Part shown: positions 35,440-45,984 of the stretch, in pieces | Position numbering within the stretch: the stretch's first letter is position 1 | Layout: every line of letters starts with the position of its first letter | Assembly: GCA_941918925.1 (NCBI GenBank) | Contig: OW799236.1 | Location: 82,610,213 to 82,674,212 of the forward strand | Length of the DNA: 64,000 nt | From: Phyto melanocephala | Lineage: Eukaryota; Arthropoda; Insecta; Diptera; Rhinophoridae | Reading direction: 5' to 3' | The notes under the pieces: model-generated | What the model saw: only the letters and a program-made list of their open reading frames with translations | Told to the model about the DNA's origin: nothing | The model's database searches: none | Position numbers and translations under genes: made by a program

Positions 35440-36062
35440 TTATTAACTCCAATAAATGCAAATAAACGATATATAATTAATTAGGATTTATTGGAAATTT
35501 ATATTCAAAACAAAGACAATTGGTCGAAAAGAAGAAACTGCACGATGATGTCGATTTTATCATCTTTTCGGATGAAGCTAATTTTTATCTTAATAATGTA
35601 CCCTTAATAAGCAAAATTGCCATTACGAGTGTTTGGTTTGGTGCGCCTTCTAGCGTAGAGGCATCATTGACCGATATTTCTTTGAAAATGAGGACGCTGC
35701 AACTATTACGGTCAATGGAGATATCTGCAGCACCATAATAATAAATTTTTTTGTACCCGCTCTTCGTGATATTCATGTGAACAATGTTGGTCTCATAGGA
35801 TGGTGCAGCTTGCCACACATCTCATGCTACAATCTATTTATTACATACAACACTTGATGGCTATTTAATTAGTCAAAATGGTGATGACAATTAGCCGCCA
35901 TGATTGCGATTTGATACCGTTAGACTGCTTCCTGTGGAGCGCCATGAAAAGACAAACTAGAGGCAATTAAGATTTTTAAGGCCAACACTTGTGATACCAT
36001 TACTGAGATGGAACCCCATAAACTCCAAAAAGTCCTCGAAAATGGTGAATTGAATGAATAAA
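35440..36062 (+). pseudogene. Mariner-like transposase relic
   Basis: Catalytic half of a Tc1/mariner-type transposase. It reads LVEKKKLHDDVDFII, then FSDEANFYLNN with the first catalytic Asp, then a shift to an LVWCAF-like block and RYFFENEDAATITVNGDIC. After a degraded second-Asp region come RHDCDLIPLDCFLW with the third Asp in another frame, and a tail ending near LNE and a stop at about 36060. Several stops and frameshifts are spread over about 600 bp. The ENEDA(A/T)(I)TVN wording is closest to the relic at 43000-43650 in this window, so the two probably belong to one family. Its 3' end abuts the hAT relic that follows on the opposite strand. Confidence 0.75.
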
Positions 36063-36089
36063 ATAATTTCTAGTTTTCAACCGAAACAA

Positions 36090-36960
36090 TTGCACTTCAA
36101 AACAACAACAAAATTTCAAAAATTTCAAACCGTAAAAACATAAAGGGTTACACATAATAAAAACATCTATCATATTTTTTGGAAGGTCTTCACAGATCTT
36201 CCATTTCTGCTGCCAATGCAAAAGTTTAGCTTCAAGTTTAAACAAATCCTCCACCAGGAGTGGAATTAAATTGGTTAAGTCTTATGAATAATGTTTAATG
36301 CTTTTTGGCAGAAGTTTAGGAATGTTAAATAAATTGATAAAGTCTTTTGAAAAACGTATTTTTAAGTCATGGAGAACATAATCAATAAGGGAGATGTATC
36401 CCTCTATGCGGAAGTACTACTTCTTCATCTTCTATAGGATGATTTCGTTTAAATATTGATTTTTCAACTGAAATGTCTATACAAAAGCAATTTTTCTGTG
36501 TTTCTTCAAAAATTATTTTTAATTCTTTTTTTGTTCTAGACACATTATTAAATTTTGTATGAGATCTGAACTCCTTTTTAAACCTATGTCCTGCTTTTTT
36601 GGCATTACACTAAGCGGTTGTGTGAGAGTAAGTATGTCGCTTAGAATATATAATTCACACTAAAATTCGTATGTGCTTAATGAATTTCTTAGTTAAAAAG
36701 CCTTTGAAAATGTATCCCTATCTTTCCATTTGGATATCTTTATCAGAGCCTCTATTATACTTTCAATATTCACTTTAAATTGTAAAATGGAATCATGATG
36801 ATCAATCCATCTCGTTTTGCACAATTGTGACACTTTGACTCCTTAGTACTTTGCGAAAACTGCATTGCGCTTGGAATGATGACTTTTAAAAGCTCTTGTC
36901 GTTTCTTTAACAAACGATACAACTTTTTGTATAATTAGCACCTTGTTGCTTTTAGAAAAA
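36090..36960 (-). pseudogene. hAT-superfamily transposase relic
   Basis: On the minus strand from about 36960 the frame reads VVSFVKETTRAFKSHHSKRN, a stop, then VSQLCKTRWIDHHDSILQF and NIESIIEALIKISKWKDRDT, and another stop. 'L-C-x-T-R-W-x-x-x-H-D-S' followed by 'aLxxIsxWxD' is the diagnostic central block of hAT transposases of the ZMYM/'52 kDa repressor'-like type. A degraded middle follows, then near 36140-36250 KLEAKLLHWQQKWKI and VFIMCNPLCFYGLKFLKFC. This corresponds to the start of the C-terminal dimerisation region, where L-W-x-x-K-W and c-N-P-x-x-x-P-N-I normally occur. The conserved end of that region is absent because the mariner relic at 35440-36062 begins there. No BED finger or TIR was seen. 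Multiple stops; inactive. Confidence 0.75.
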
Positions 36961-37609
36961 AAACAAATCTCAAAACGTTTATTTATCAAATAAGTAATTT
37001 TATATTTTAACCATTTTGGAAATATCTTTGGAGTTTACTTTTTCATAGTTATTCATAGCTGACTGTATTTAACTGGTCACGCCAACATTAGGGGACCATG
37101 GTGGACATTTTAAAATACTAAATATGAACCATTTATAAATTTTTTGACCTCCATTTTATAATAATGGCTATCATGGATTTAAATTTATTTAAAGCGTATT
37201 ATATTGCATTTGCCGAGTCCTTTAATCTAATACCCACATTGGCTCTCTCGGTTTTATTGAAACTGAAAAAAACAATATTCGTTTATACATTTTAAGAACA
37301 ACACAAAGACAGTTGTATATTGGTCCTTATATCTCAGTTAGTTTCAAACCGATTTGTAAGTTTTTTACAAAAATATTTTTTTGAGGAGTGCTTAAAGTTT
37401 TCAAAAAATATTTACTAGCTTAAAAAATTTAATATATTTAAAAAATATATTATTTTCCAAATGAGTTTTGTCTATAACTTTACCGATTAGTGACCGATTT
37501 GTAAAAAATTGCTCACGAGTATTTCTAAAGGTATACAAAATCTATAAATAGTCACAAAGGCTTCCAAAATTTAATATAGGGCTAAAAATTTTTAATTTTT
37601 GTGGTAAGA
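36961..37609. other. No certain feature
   Basis: AT-rich. Could include the degraded N-terminal part of the hAT relic, but nothing is readable. The part from about 37310 may belong to the HINE relic that follows. Confidence 0.35.
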
Positions 37610-37870
37610 AAAACTACCAGTCGTGTTTATTCGCTGATATTTCAGAAAGTTATGGGGCGATTATGCTGATTTTTAATACCAATCTGCTCCTTAATATTTC
37701 TGATATCTTGAATACTACACACAGTTCTAGCTAATGTCGGAACGATTCAAAAAACTGATTTCAACGCGGACAAAAGCTCAATCCAATTCCATATTTAAAG
37801 GTTTCAGAAAATATATAATTTGTGCGGTAGGAAATGAATATTTACATGTGCCTTCAAATGACCATAATGT
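37610..37870 (-). mobile_element. HINE relic
   Basis: 'agtcgtgtttattcgctgatatttcagaaagttatgg', 'ataccaatctgctcc', 'atatttctgatatcttgaatac', 'gatttcaacgcggac' and 'tttcagaaaatatataatttgtgcgg' follow HINE-A order on the minus strand. The tandem GACGGACAG tract and 5' terminus are lost. Confidence 0.55.
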
Positions 37871-38328
37871 CAACATGTTAATAACATGATTATGTTAATT
37901 TTTTTCATAAAAAATAATAAGTGTTGCTCAATAATCAGCAATTTTTTTCTCCAAACATAGCAGGGAATATTTAATTCTACATTTTTACCAACTAACTGTT
38001 TACAGAACAAATACCAGTAGATTCAAATAAGTCGTACATTTTGGTATACCCTTTGCTTTCTTATACCCATACAGACATACTTCATACCAATATTTTACCA
38101 GAATCTAAGTTTTTCTTTTATTAATTGTGTGCACTTGTAAAAAAAATATATTTATATTTTTTTTGTAGGAGGAACCATAAACAAATTTATCAACACCCAA
38201 TGAAATATATTTTGATATTCTAAATAGTATCTCGTTAACAACACTATAGATGTATATAATGGTTAAAATGCCAATAAAAGTTAAATTTATTACAACATCT
38301 TGTGATTTATTCATAATGACCATCAATA
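37871..38328. other. No feature seen
   Basis: A 79-codon minus frame (38105-38344) has no motif and runs into the MITE edge. Confidence 0.4.
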
Positions 38329-38993
38329 CCCAGCAAAATAACACATTACATTATAATGACTTGAAAGTACTAGAAAACAGTTGTTCACTACTTACAATTT
38401 GGCATCTAAACCCATTATTTTAACACGGCGATGTCATTGGAGGCAAGTACTTACCACCCTCGCTTACAAATAGGGACTCGTATAAGTACTTATTACGGTC
38501 GCTCATAAATAGGGACATAAATAAGTACTTACTCCTATAGCAATATATAAGTACTTGATTTTAATAACCTAAATAACCCATTACTATTATGGACTTACAG
38601 AAGTCGTTCGGTTGTTCTAAGGACAAAAATTCGGTTAGATTATTCTGAGATACGTTAATTTGAAATTTAACAATCAGTGAAAATCTATAAGTCATCACTT
38701 TGTTAATGAAGTGCTTTGCCGCTGTTTTCAAAATAATTATTACTTATACCCTAAGCGCGTTAAACTAAATGAGAATTATAAAAAGTTATGTATTTGAATG
38801 GTTTCTAGTAAATTTCGCAGTAAGAAATTGTGTTGTGTGTGTATCTAAGCAAATGTCTGAAATCAAGTACTTACGTTACACATTATAAATCAAGTCATTA
38901 CTAAAATACTTCTTAGTAAGACAGACGATATGTAGTAGTCATTGAAAAGTATGTTGTTTAGTAAGAGCAAGTCATTACCTAGTTTTTGCTGGG
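38329..38993. mobile_element. MITE with CCCAGCAAAA ends, long type, 665 bp
   Basis: Ends CCCAGCAAAATAAC and cctagtttttGCTGGG, with TA on both outer sides (38327-38328 and 38994-38995). Inside, a 39 bp unit ('aagtacttattacggtcgctcataaatagggac') is repeated two and a half times near 38440-38545. Collinear but inverted relative to 60073-60709. No coding capacity. Confidence 0.85.
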
Positions 38994-39854
38994 TATAAGA
39001 AATATTATTTTACTTTTTTCTTCTTTCTCCAAGTTATTTTTGGTTTTCAAATATATTTTTACATGTGTTTGATTGTAGTTTAGTAAATGTTTCTAATTTA
39101 TTAGAAAATGACATAAACAATAACCGCTAACCATAAGATTCTAAATAAACTAGACAGACCATCATTAATAGAAAAAAAAAAGAAAAATAAAATGGAAATA
39201 AACAATATTGAAATCGACCACAACAACAACTGTGGCTGGCTGTTGGAAAGTTTAGTTAATGTCTATAATTAACATTAAGAAACACATGTTTCTGCATACA
39301 TTTGTGTGATCGAGTAGAAGAAGTAAAATAATCTTTCTTTCATCTAGTGGCGCATACATTTTGGAGAAAAATTTTTAAATTTAAAATGTTAGATGTGGTT
39401 ATGTGATTTGTTTTTATGCTAATCAAAGGTAAAGAAAAAACTTTAATTTGTCGTGAGGTTGGTAAGATGTATATTTGTTTATCAAAAAATTGTTTGTGAA
39501 GTTTTTCAAAAAAAGCATAATTAATTCCAAATATTAACCACCATATTCACAACATTTGCTGACACACATTTTTGTATCTAGCATATTGGACCAGATTTTA
39601 AATACTTACAAATAGGTGATTTCAAAATTTTTATTTTAATTAAGAATTAAATTTGCAACACTTTTTACTGATTTGCCTCACGCCCAAACGTGCCTTAAGA
39701 CGATATGTATTTTATATATGCCTTGTAAAAATTTTCAATCGAAAGCTGATGTATGCCGTAATACATTGGTTGTGTGAAATACTTATGGAAAAGTTAAATG
39801 ACAAAAAATTCCGATTTTTTTTTTAAATTTCTAACTTTTTAATTATGTACCCTA
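38994..39854. other. No feature seen
   Basis: AT-rich, with no frame or repeat partner noted. Confidence 0.4.
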
Positions 39855-40673
39855 CACGCAAAGAAAAAACATGATTGTGGTAATTAAAATCTTAGAGCAA
39901 CATACTATAATTAAATTGTATGATTTTGGTTAAAACATATAATGGTTGCAGGTTATCATTATAATGTTTATCTTAATTACCATGCAGTTATCATTCAATA
40001 ACTACGAATGAAATACAAAATGTTTGCTCTTTTATTAAACATTTTTTATTTTAAAAAACAAATGTCTACGAAAGATTCTGAGGCTAACAAGCAATTATTA
40101 GAGGACACAGCAAAACAATATGAAGAGTGGAACCCACCATCTCATACCTGAAACCGGCAAATAAGAATTAAGTTGCGCAAGTTAAACTTCAACTGAAACG
40201 AAATTAAACATCGAGCAAAAAATACTGAATATGGGAAGGAACTTGCTGCTTGTAGGAGTTTGAAAATACAAATGTTTATATAAAAAACAAATTGTTATTT
40301 TTTCTTTTTATTGTACTTATTTTTTAAACAGCAATATTTTTAAGATTTTATTGCTTACTTTAAGTCTTTAATTTAATTTTAATATTTAATTTTTTTTTAT
40401 ATTTTTTCACATGTCAATCATTTTAATTATAAAAATTTATCTAACAAAAAGAAGAATAGTTGATGACAAATTATGATTTATAGATATCATAGCTAGATTG
40501 CTTTGTAACCATACTGTTGCTTCACTAATCGTTTAATGGTTGTTCGTTATTTTAAATGGTTTCAAACATATAATGTTATTTTTGTAGTGGCGTCAAAGGT
40601 TTCATAAAGAGCAAACATTAAATGGTGAAACGCCATTTAAGTATCGTGAAGAAAAAAATGATAAAACAAAACT

Positions 40674-40715
<42 letters not shown>

Positions 40716-40770
40716 ATAGAAAATATAATATGACCGTCGTGATCATGTCGAAACCATGGTTTTTCTTTAC
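39855..40770. mobile_element. TIR element with CACGCAAAG ends, copy 2
   Basis: Left end CACGCAAAGAAAAAAC; right end 'gatcatgtcgaaaccatggtttttctttac', in which the final gcgtg has been lost, perhaps at the junction with the next element. Inside, at about 40061-40150, a short frame begins MSTKDSEANKQLLEDTAKQY and stops after 29 codons. Its composition is more protein-like than its surroundings and it may be a vestige of the family's own ORF. A (TA)n run lies at 40676-40712. Inverted relative to 31949-32622. Confidence 0.7.
40676..40712. repeat. (TA)n microsatellite
   Basis: About 18 uninterrupted TA units inside the preceding TIR element. Confidence 0.95.
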
Positions 40771-40780
40771 TAAAGGCTAT

Positions 40781-41921
40781 AATACACGGAATGTTTTTTA
40801 CATCTGACTTGACAAATTTCACACTGATAAATACGAACATGTACATATGTAACCTTTAAAACATTACTTCTGTAAACAAGTAAGAGTGCTATATTCGGAC
40901 GTGCTATATTCGGACGTGTAGTCTTGCAATAACAATAGTTTGTATCAACATTCATCTCATATGAAATACGTATATACATATAAAAAACATACATATATAA
41001 AAACATCCCATTATAAAATTATAAATTTACGTATGTGTGTTAAAAAATAATAAAAAAAATTTAAAAAATATAAAAAAAAATTTTTAAAAAAATAAAACAA
41101 AAAAAAATTAAAAAAGTTATAAAAAAATTAAAAAAAAAATAAAAAAAATATAAATAATAAATATAAAATAAAAATTAAAAAATTAAAAAAAAATTAAAAA
41201 AAAAATTAAAAACAAATTTAAAAAAAAATATTAAAAATCATAAAAAAAAAATAATTAAAAACAATATAAATACATATAAGTTAAAAAATAAAAATTTTTT
41301 GGGATCAGCTGGAATTCGATGCCACGTTTACTCTAACCAGTATACCATGTTTGTTTGTATGTATGTATGTTGTTGTTGTATGTTGTTTTTGTTTTAAAAA
41401 AAAAACGAGGTGGACGTGAGTTTTTGCTCATATCTCAGTTGTTTATGTACTGATTTTCAATACCAATCTACTCCCGAATATTTCTGATATTTTAATACCT
41501 CACCTGGATCCAGGCATGTCGGGGAGCTTCAAAAAGTTGATTTCAACATACACATGGACAGACGGTCAGACTGACAGAGCCTGATCGACTCCCCTATTCA
41601 TAATCTTTCAGAAAATATATACTTTATGCAGTCGGAAATGAAGATTGTAGAAATTTCACACGGAATTACAAACCTATATACCCTTTTTCACTATGTGAAT
41701 GGTATAAAAACATGTGTTGAGACATCTGACAAAATTTCAATTAGAGCGCGCTCTATTCTCTTCTGATGAAACATGTGACATCAGCCGTTGGCAGAAATAT
41801 CTGCTGCTGCAAAGCAGTCAGCGACGGTTGCCTGTAAATGTACAATTTTGAAATACATGTAGATTTACTTACATATGTTTAACAAATTTTAAAGTCAGAT
41901 GTAAAAAACATGCCGTGTATT
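40781..41921. mobile_element. TIR element split by HINE-A4
   Basis: Left AATACACGGAATGTTTTTTA with catctgacttgacaaattt; right, inverted, AATACACGGCATGTTTTTTA with catctgactttaaaatttg: about 38 bp of near-identical TIR. Removing the HINE at 40875-41709 leaves a roughly 300 bp MITE. Both edges lie next to a 'gcta' word (ggctat on the left, agctac on the right), a possible eroded target duplication. Confidence 0.75.
40875..41709 (-). mobile_element. HINE-A copy A4
   Basis: Left 3' end 'aacaagtaagagtgctatattcggac', followed by a 15 bp duplication of gtgctatattcggac that has destroyed the terminal hairpin. Then the A-rich core (41040-41290, T-rich on the element strand), the tRNA-like module (about 41301-41345) and the 5' end with GGACAGACGG, atatactttatg and tatataccctttttcactatg. 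Confidence 0.8.
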
Positions 41922-42984
41922 AGCTACTTAACACATTGTGTTTCAGAATTATATGTTTGAAAATATATGGTCCTCTGCCCCAAGCCCCTGCCTACCTCAT
42001 GCAATCTGTGTAAAGTGTTTACATATTTATCAATATTTTTTTTTCAAAAGACACTGTGCGTCTGAAGGCAGCCTAAGCAACATTTACCACATCATAGTCA
42101 CAAAAATTCAATTCAATGTCATTTCAAACCTCTCGTTATAACCACACATTTTTGAGCTTATCTTCGGAATAAAATTACGACTATTTATCACTAAGCAACA
42201 ATTTTCTTTTATTGATTACAGGCATTAGTTAAAATAAATAGAAATTGTAAGAAAACCTATAAACATTCAATTGCCACTTCATTTGTTGTTAACATGCGAC
42301 AATACCAGTTGGAAAACAATCGGCAGGTGGTCAACTTGTATATTTATTTGTTTTTTTGTAATATAACGCCCCTTTCTCTCTCACCACTTTAAGCTGGTTA
42401 ACAACAGGTAAAAAGAAAAGATTTTTGTTATAAATACTATTGACTGTTTATGTTATTTATCGTCTTTTAAATTGATCTCGTTTCAATGATTAATTTGAGG
42501 AGATTAACGTTTATCGATAATTTGCATCACAAATAGGAAACCATTAGATTTACTTTTGTTAATACCTTTACAAGTATTAATGGCGGGAAGAAAAAACAAG
42601 AATTCAGCTGGAATATGTTGATACAAATGTATGTTACTTATACACACATACATATTTACATTAATGTTAATTTCCCTATAAACAACAATTTATTAAATAA
42701 TTTACTTTCTACAATACTTCATACATGCATCTTTTGTTATTAATTCTTTACCGACTTTACTTCTTTACCTTTACTAACTTCCAACACAAATGCCCCTTTA
42801 AGCAACGGAGTAAGTAGTCTACTAAGAAAATACCGCTCTTTAAATTTTTTAACTAACCACACAGTAATGCAGAAGCTACCCAAATTTAAAGCACATAAAG
42901 AGTGGTCCATTTAAAATTTAAATGTAAAAATTTTAATGAAGAGGGGTTAAAAGTTTGCCAAATTTATTTTTTGTTATGAAGTAT
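41922..42984. other. No feature seen
   Basis: AT-rich. A 67-codon frame at 41938-42141 begins just outside the TIR element and has no recognised motif. Confidence 0.4.
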
Positions 42985-42999
42985 AATTGTACCGCTTAG

Positions 43000-43650
43000 A
43001 AATAAAATATTATTTCATTCAAATGGCTGCCGCGGCTGGCTTCACAGTTTCCCATTCCATCGGACCAATTTTCGAACACTTGTTCGAGTGTATGGGGTTG
43101 TATCTCGGCAACGGCTCCTCAAATATTGACATTGAAATGCTCAATTGTCTCTGGTTTGTCTGCAAAATACTTGTCTTAAACGGCGCTCCACAGAAAATAG
43201 TTTAACAGCGTCATATCGCTGCTTATTTGCGGCCAATTGGCATCACAATTTTGACTAATTAAGCTGTCAAACGTTGTACGCAATAAAACAATTGTGGCAC
43301 AAGATGTGTGGTAAGTTGTACCATTCTATTGAAACCAAACAACGTTCACATTAACAACTTGAAGAGTGGACACAAAGAAATCGGTTATCATGGTGCGACA
43401 GGCGTCTCTATTGACCGTAGCGGTTGCCTCGTCCTCATTTTTAAGCGGAAGCACAAGCTGCACCAAATAGTCACTCGTAAAAGGTGCATTGGCTTCTGTA
43501 AAATCACGTTTGGGTTTTCTGAAACCCAAATACTGCAATTTTGCTTATAAGTGTACTTATCAAGATGAAAATAAGCTTCATCCGAAAAGATGATTTTTCT
43601 TTTTGGCAAAAGTGACATCATCAATTTTTAATAAATCCCAAAGCGTAAAT
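43000..43650 (-). pseudogene. Mariner-like transposase relic
   Basis: Read on minus from about 43630: MMMSLLPKRKIIFSDEAYF with the first catalytic Asp, YKQNCSIWVSENPNV, LQKPMHLLRVTIWCSL, then in a shifted frame KNEDEATATVNRDACRTMI. Near 43330 is a degraded VVWFQ where the second Asp motif would begin. After more damage comes ETIEHFNVNI-like sequence and EQVFENWSDGMG with a tail RGSHLNEIIF near 43015. The order and spacing match insect mariner-type transposases. The second catalytic Asp is not readable. Nearest relative in the window is 35440-36062 (both have ENED-x-A-T-x-TVN-x-D). N-terminal half and TIRs are missing. Confidence 0.75.
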
Positions 43651-43855
43651 CGAATCATTTCGTTGAGCGGGGATAATTAACTAAATGTTGTGCAGAATAG
43701 ATAGTTAATAAGCGTTGCCAGATTCGAAATAACCGCTGATTCAGATTTGAACCGATAGACGGCTTACTCTTTTTAAGAGAGCTTGAGTACGTTATTTTGT
43801 CGACTGCTATATTGCTTATAGGACTGTTTATTTATAAAAATCATATATCAATGCA

Positions 43856-44115
43856 CACGCAAAGAAAAAATCATTGTTTTTGTTATCATTATGTTATGAC
43901 TTTAATACTAACTTTGCAGACATAAAGATTTAACCATGCATGGTACTGTCGAAAGAAATGGTATCGGAAAAGGATATGAGTTTTGCTTCCCTTCTGCAGT
44001 AACTGCCTGGCAATATACGAAAAGGGAATCTTTCAAAAATTGACAAACTGGTGATGACGAAACAATAAGAAAATGGTTACAAACTACGCATTCTTTTAAA
44101 GCTAAAGACATCACT
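43856..44115 (+). mobile_element. CACGCAAAG end with possible coding vestige
   Basis: CACGCAAAGAAAAAATCATT at 43856 is the family end; no right end was found. About 80 bp inside, a + reading gives RNGIGKGYEFCFPSAVTAWQ, then a stop, then DDETIRKWLQTTHSF and KDITNTQFYHI before another stop near 44140. This looks more like degraded protein than chance AT sequence, but I cannot name a family. Confidence 0.4.
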
Positions 44116-44419
44116 AATACGCAGTTTTACCACATTTGATTTTTTGATTGTCTGATGATCAAAAAATACTGTCACACGGTGTTACCTACGAGTATATATT
44201 TTGCTTATTTTAATGGACCGCCAATAAAACTTTTCTACAAAATAGTTAATTAATATTAAATGTTTGACCAGTTTTCTTTTTACATAAACTTAACAAAATT
44301 TAACAACAAAGTAAATTAGTTTTTTACTTTGTATGTACTGCATTCATTTGTTTGTTGAAATTTGTTGCTTAAAAAAATTACAACTAATTAATAAAGTAAT
44401 TGCTTTAAATGTATTACTT

Positions 44420-44535
44420 TTTTAAAACCCAACACCATAAGGGGTAGATGTGGGCATATATATTCTTGTCATTACGTTTGTGACACCAAGAAATATTTAT
44501 CTAAGATCCTAAAAGTAAAATTTTCAAGTAGAAAG
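44420..44535 (+). mobile_element. HINE-B 5' relic
   Basis: 'aacaccataaggggtagatgtgggcatatatattcttgtcattacgtttgtgacaccaagaaatatttatctaagatcct' follows the B2 5' end 'ccaccaaaaaaatggtgggggtatattcattttgtcattccgtttgtaacacatcgaaatat' with heavy divergence. Confidence 0.5.
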
Positions 44536-44657
44536 CCAGCATTAAGATTTAATTAACATTGTAATAAATTTTTACAGAAGTTCGAATATAAAAATTTTAA
44601 AATTCAAAATATCGCCTTCTAAAAAAATATTAGAAAAAACTCTTTATTTATAGAAAA

Positions 44658-45597
44658 CTAGAAAAGCCCGGCGCGCGTTGCTACGCCCCTTAATGAATAA
44701 ATGCATTCTAAATTTGTATTGAATATCAAGTGCAAAAAGTTAAAAATTATAACTTTTTTTAATGGGCGTGACACTGCCCATTTTTTTAATCAAGAAATTG
44801 TATAGTCATGACAACTCAATATGTGTGTAAAGTTTCAGAATAATCGGTGAAGTTCAAGTAGCTGAAAATTATAATTTTTTTTTATGGGAGTGACACTGCC
44901 CACTTTTCTAATCAAGAAATATTATAGTCATGACAACTCAATATGTGAGGAAAGTTTCACAAAAATCCGTACACAGCAAGTACCTCAAAATTATAACATT
45001 TTTTATGGGCGTGATGCTGCCCACTTTTCTAGTCACAAAATTATATAGTCATGATAGCTCAATATGTGTGTGTAAAGTTTCAGAAAAATCGATCTAGTGC
45101 AATTTTCTAATCAAGAAATTGTATAATCATGAGAGCTCAATATGTGTGTGCAAAGTTCCAGAAAAATCGATGAAGTTTAAGTAGCTGAAAATAATAACTT
45201 TTTTTTATGGGCGTGGCATTGCCCACTTTTCTACTCACGAAATTGTAAAGTCATAACAGCTCACTATGTGTGCAAAGTTTCAGAAAAATCAGTCCAGTGC
45301 AAGTATTTCAAAATTAAAACTTTTTTTATGGGCGTGGCCCTGCCCACTTTTCTAATCACGAAATTATAAAGTTATGACAGCTCAATATGTGTGTAAAGTT
45401 TCAGAAAAATCGGTAAAGTGCAAGTAGCTAAAAATGATAACTGGATTTTTATGGGCGTGGCCCCGCTCACTTTTTTCCACCCATAAACACTTTCTGGAAT
45501 GTGTAAAACAACTTGCTAAAGTTTAAGTCCGATCGGTTTTACAGTAACGATATCTATAGCTAACACACGGACAGAGTTTCACTTTTATATATATAGA
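44658..45597 (-). mobile_element. Non-autonomous Helitron H6 (longest)
   Basis: CTAGaaaagcccggcgcgcgttgctacgcccc at the left (3' end) and 'cagagtttcacttttatatatatagA' at the right (5' end). About seven degenerate ~120 bp units carry 'atgggcgtg(a/g)c(a/c)ctgcccacttttct' and 'tcaatatgtgtg(t/c)aaagtttcagaaaaatc'. It is fused on its right to the 5' end of another Helitron. Confidence 0.85.
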
Positions 45598-45695
45598 AGA
45601 TAGAATGTGTATGCAAAATTTCATTGAAATCTGTTCAGCCGTTTCGGAGGAGTTTGGTGATAAACACTGTTCAACGTGAATTTTATATATATAGA
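45598..45695 (-). mobile_element. 5' terminal piece of a different Helitron
   Basis: Read on minus: TCTATATATATAAAATTCAC, then 'acagtgtttatcaccaaactcctccgaaacggctgaacagatttcaatgaaattttgcata'. The 'gccgaaacggctgaac...gaaattttgcata' theme is typical of many insect Helitron 5' regions and differs from the H1-H6 family. Only about 98 bp remain, ending where H6 begins. Confidence 0.65.
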
Positions 45696-45984
45696 TTATT
45701 GAAAAACGCTTAATTTTTCCAACCCTTATGTGATTGACAGAAAAAACCTATGTATGGTGTACGACAAGGTACAAATCTCAAAGTAAACGAAAGTTTTTTT
45801 AAGCAAATTTACTAAAATTAAATGCATTTATGAAAGTTGCAGGTAATGTGTGATATCCCTTAAATTAAAGAATTCTAAAGATTCTATATATTTGTATTTG
45901 ACCATTATATGGATCATTTATAAACATGAAAAATCTGCAGCGTTTCGGGATATTTAGATTATGCTTATGTTAATTTTCGATAAA

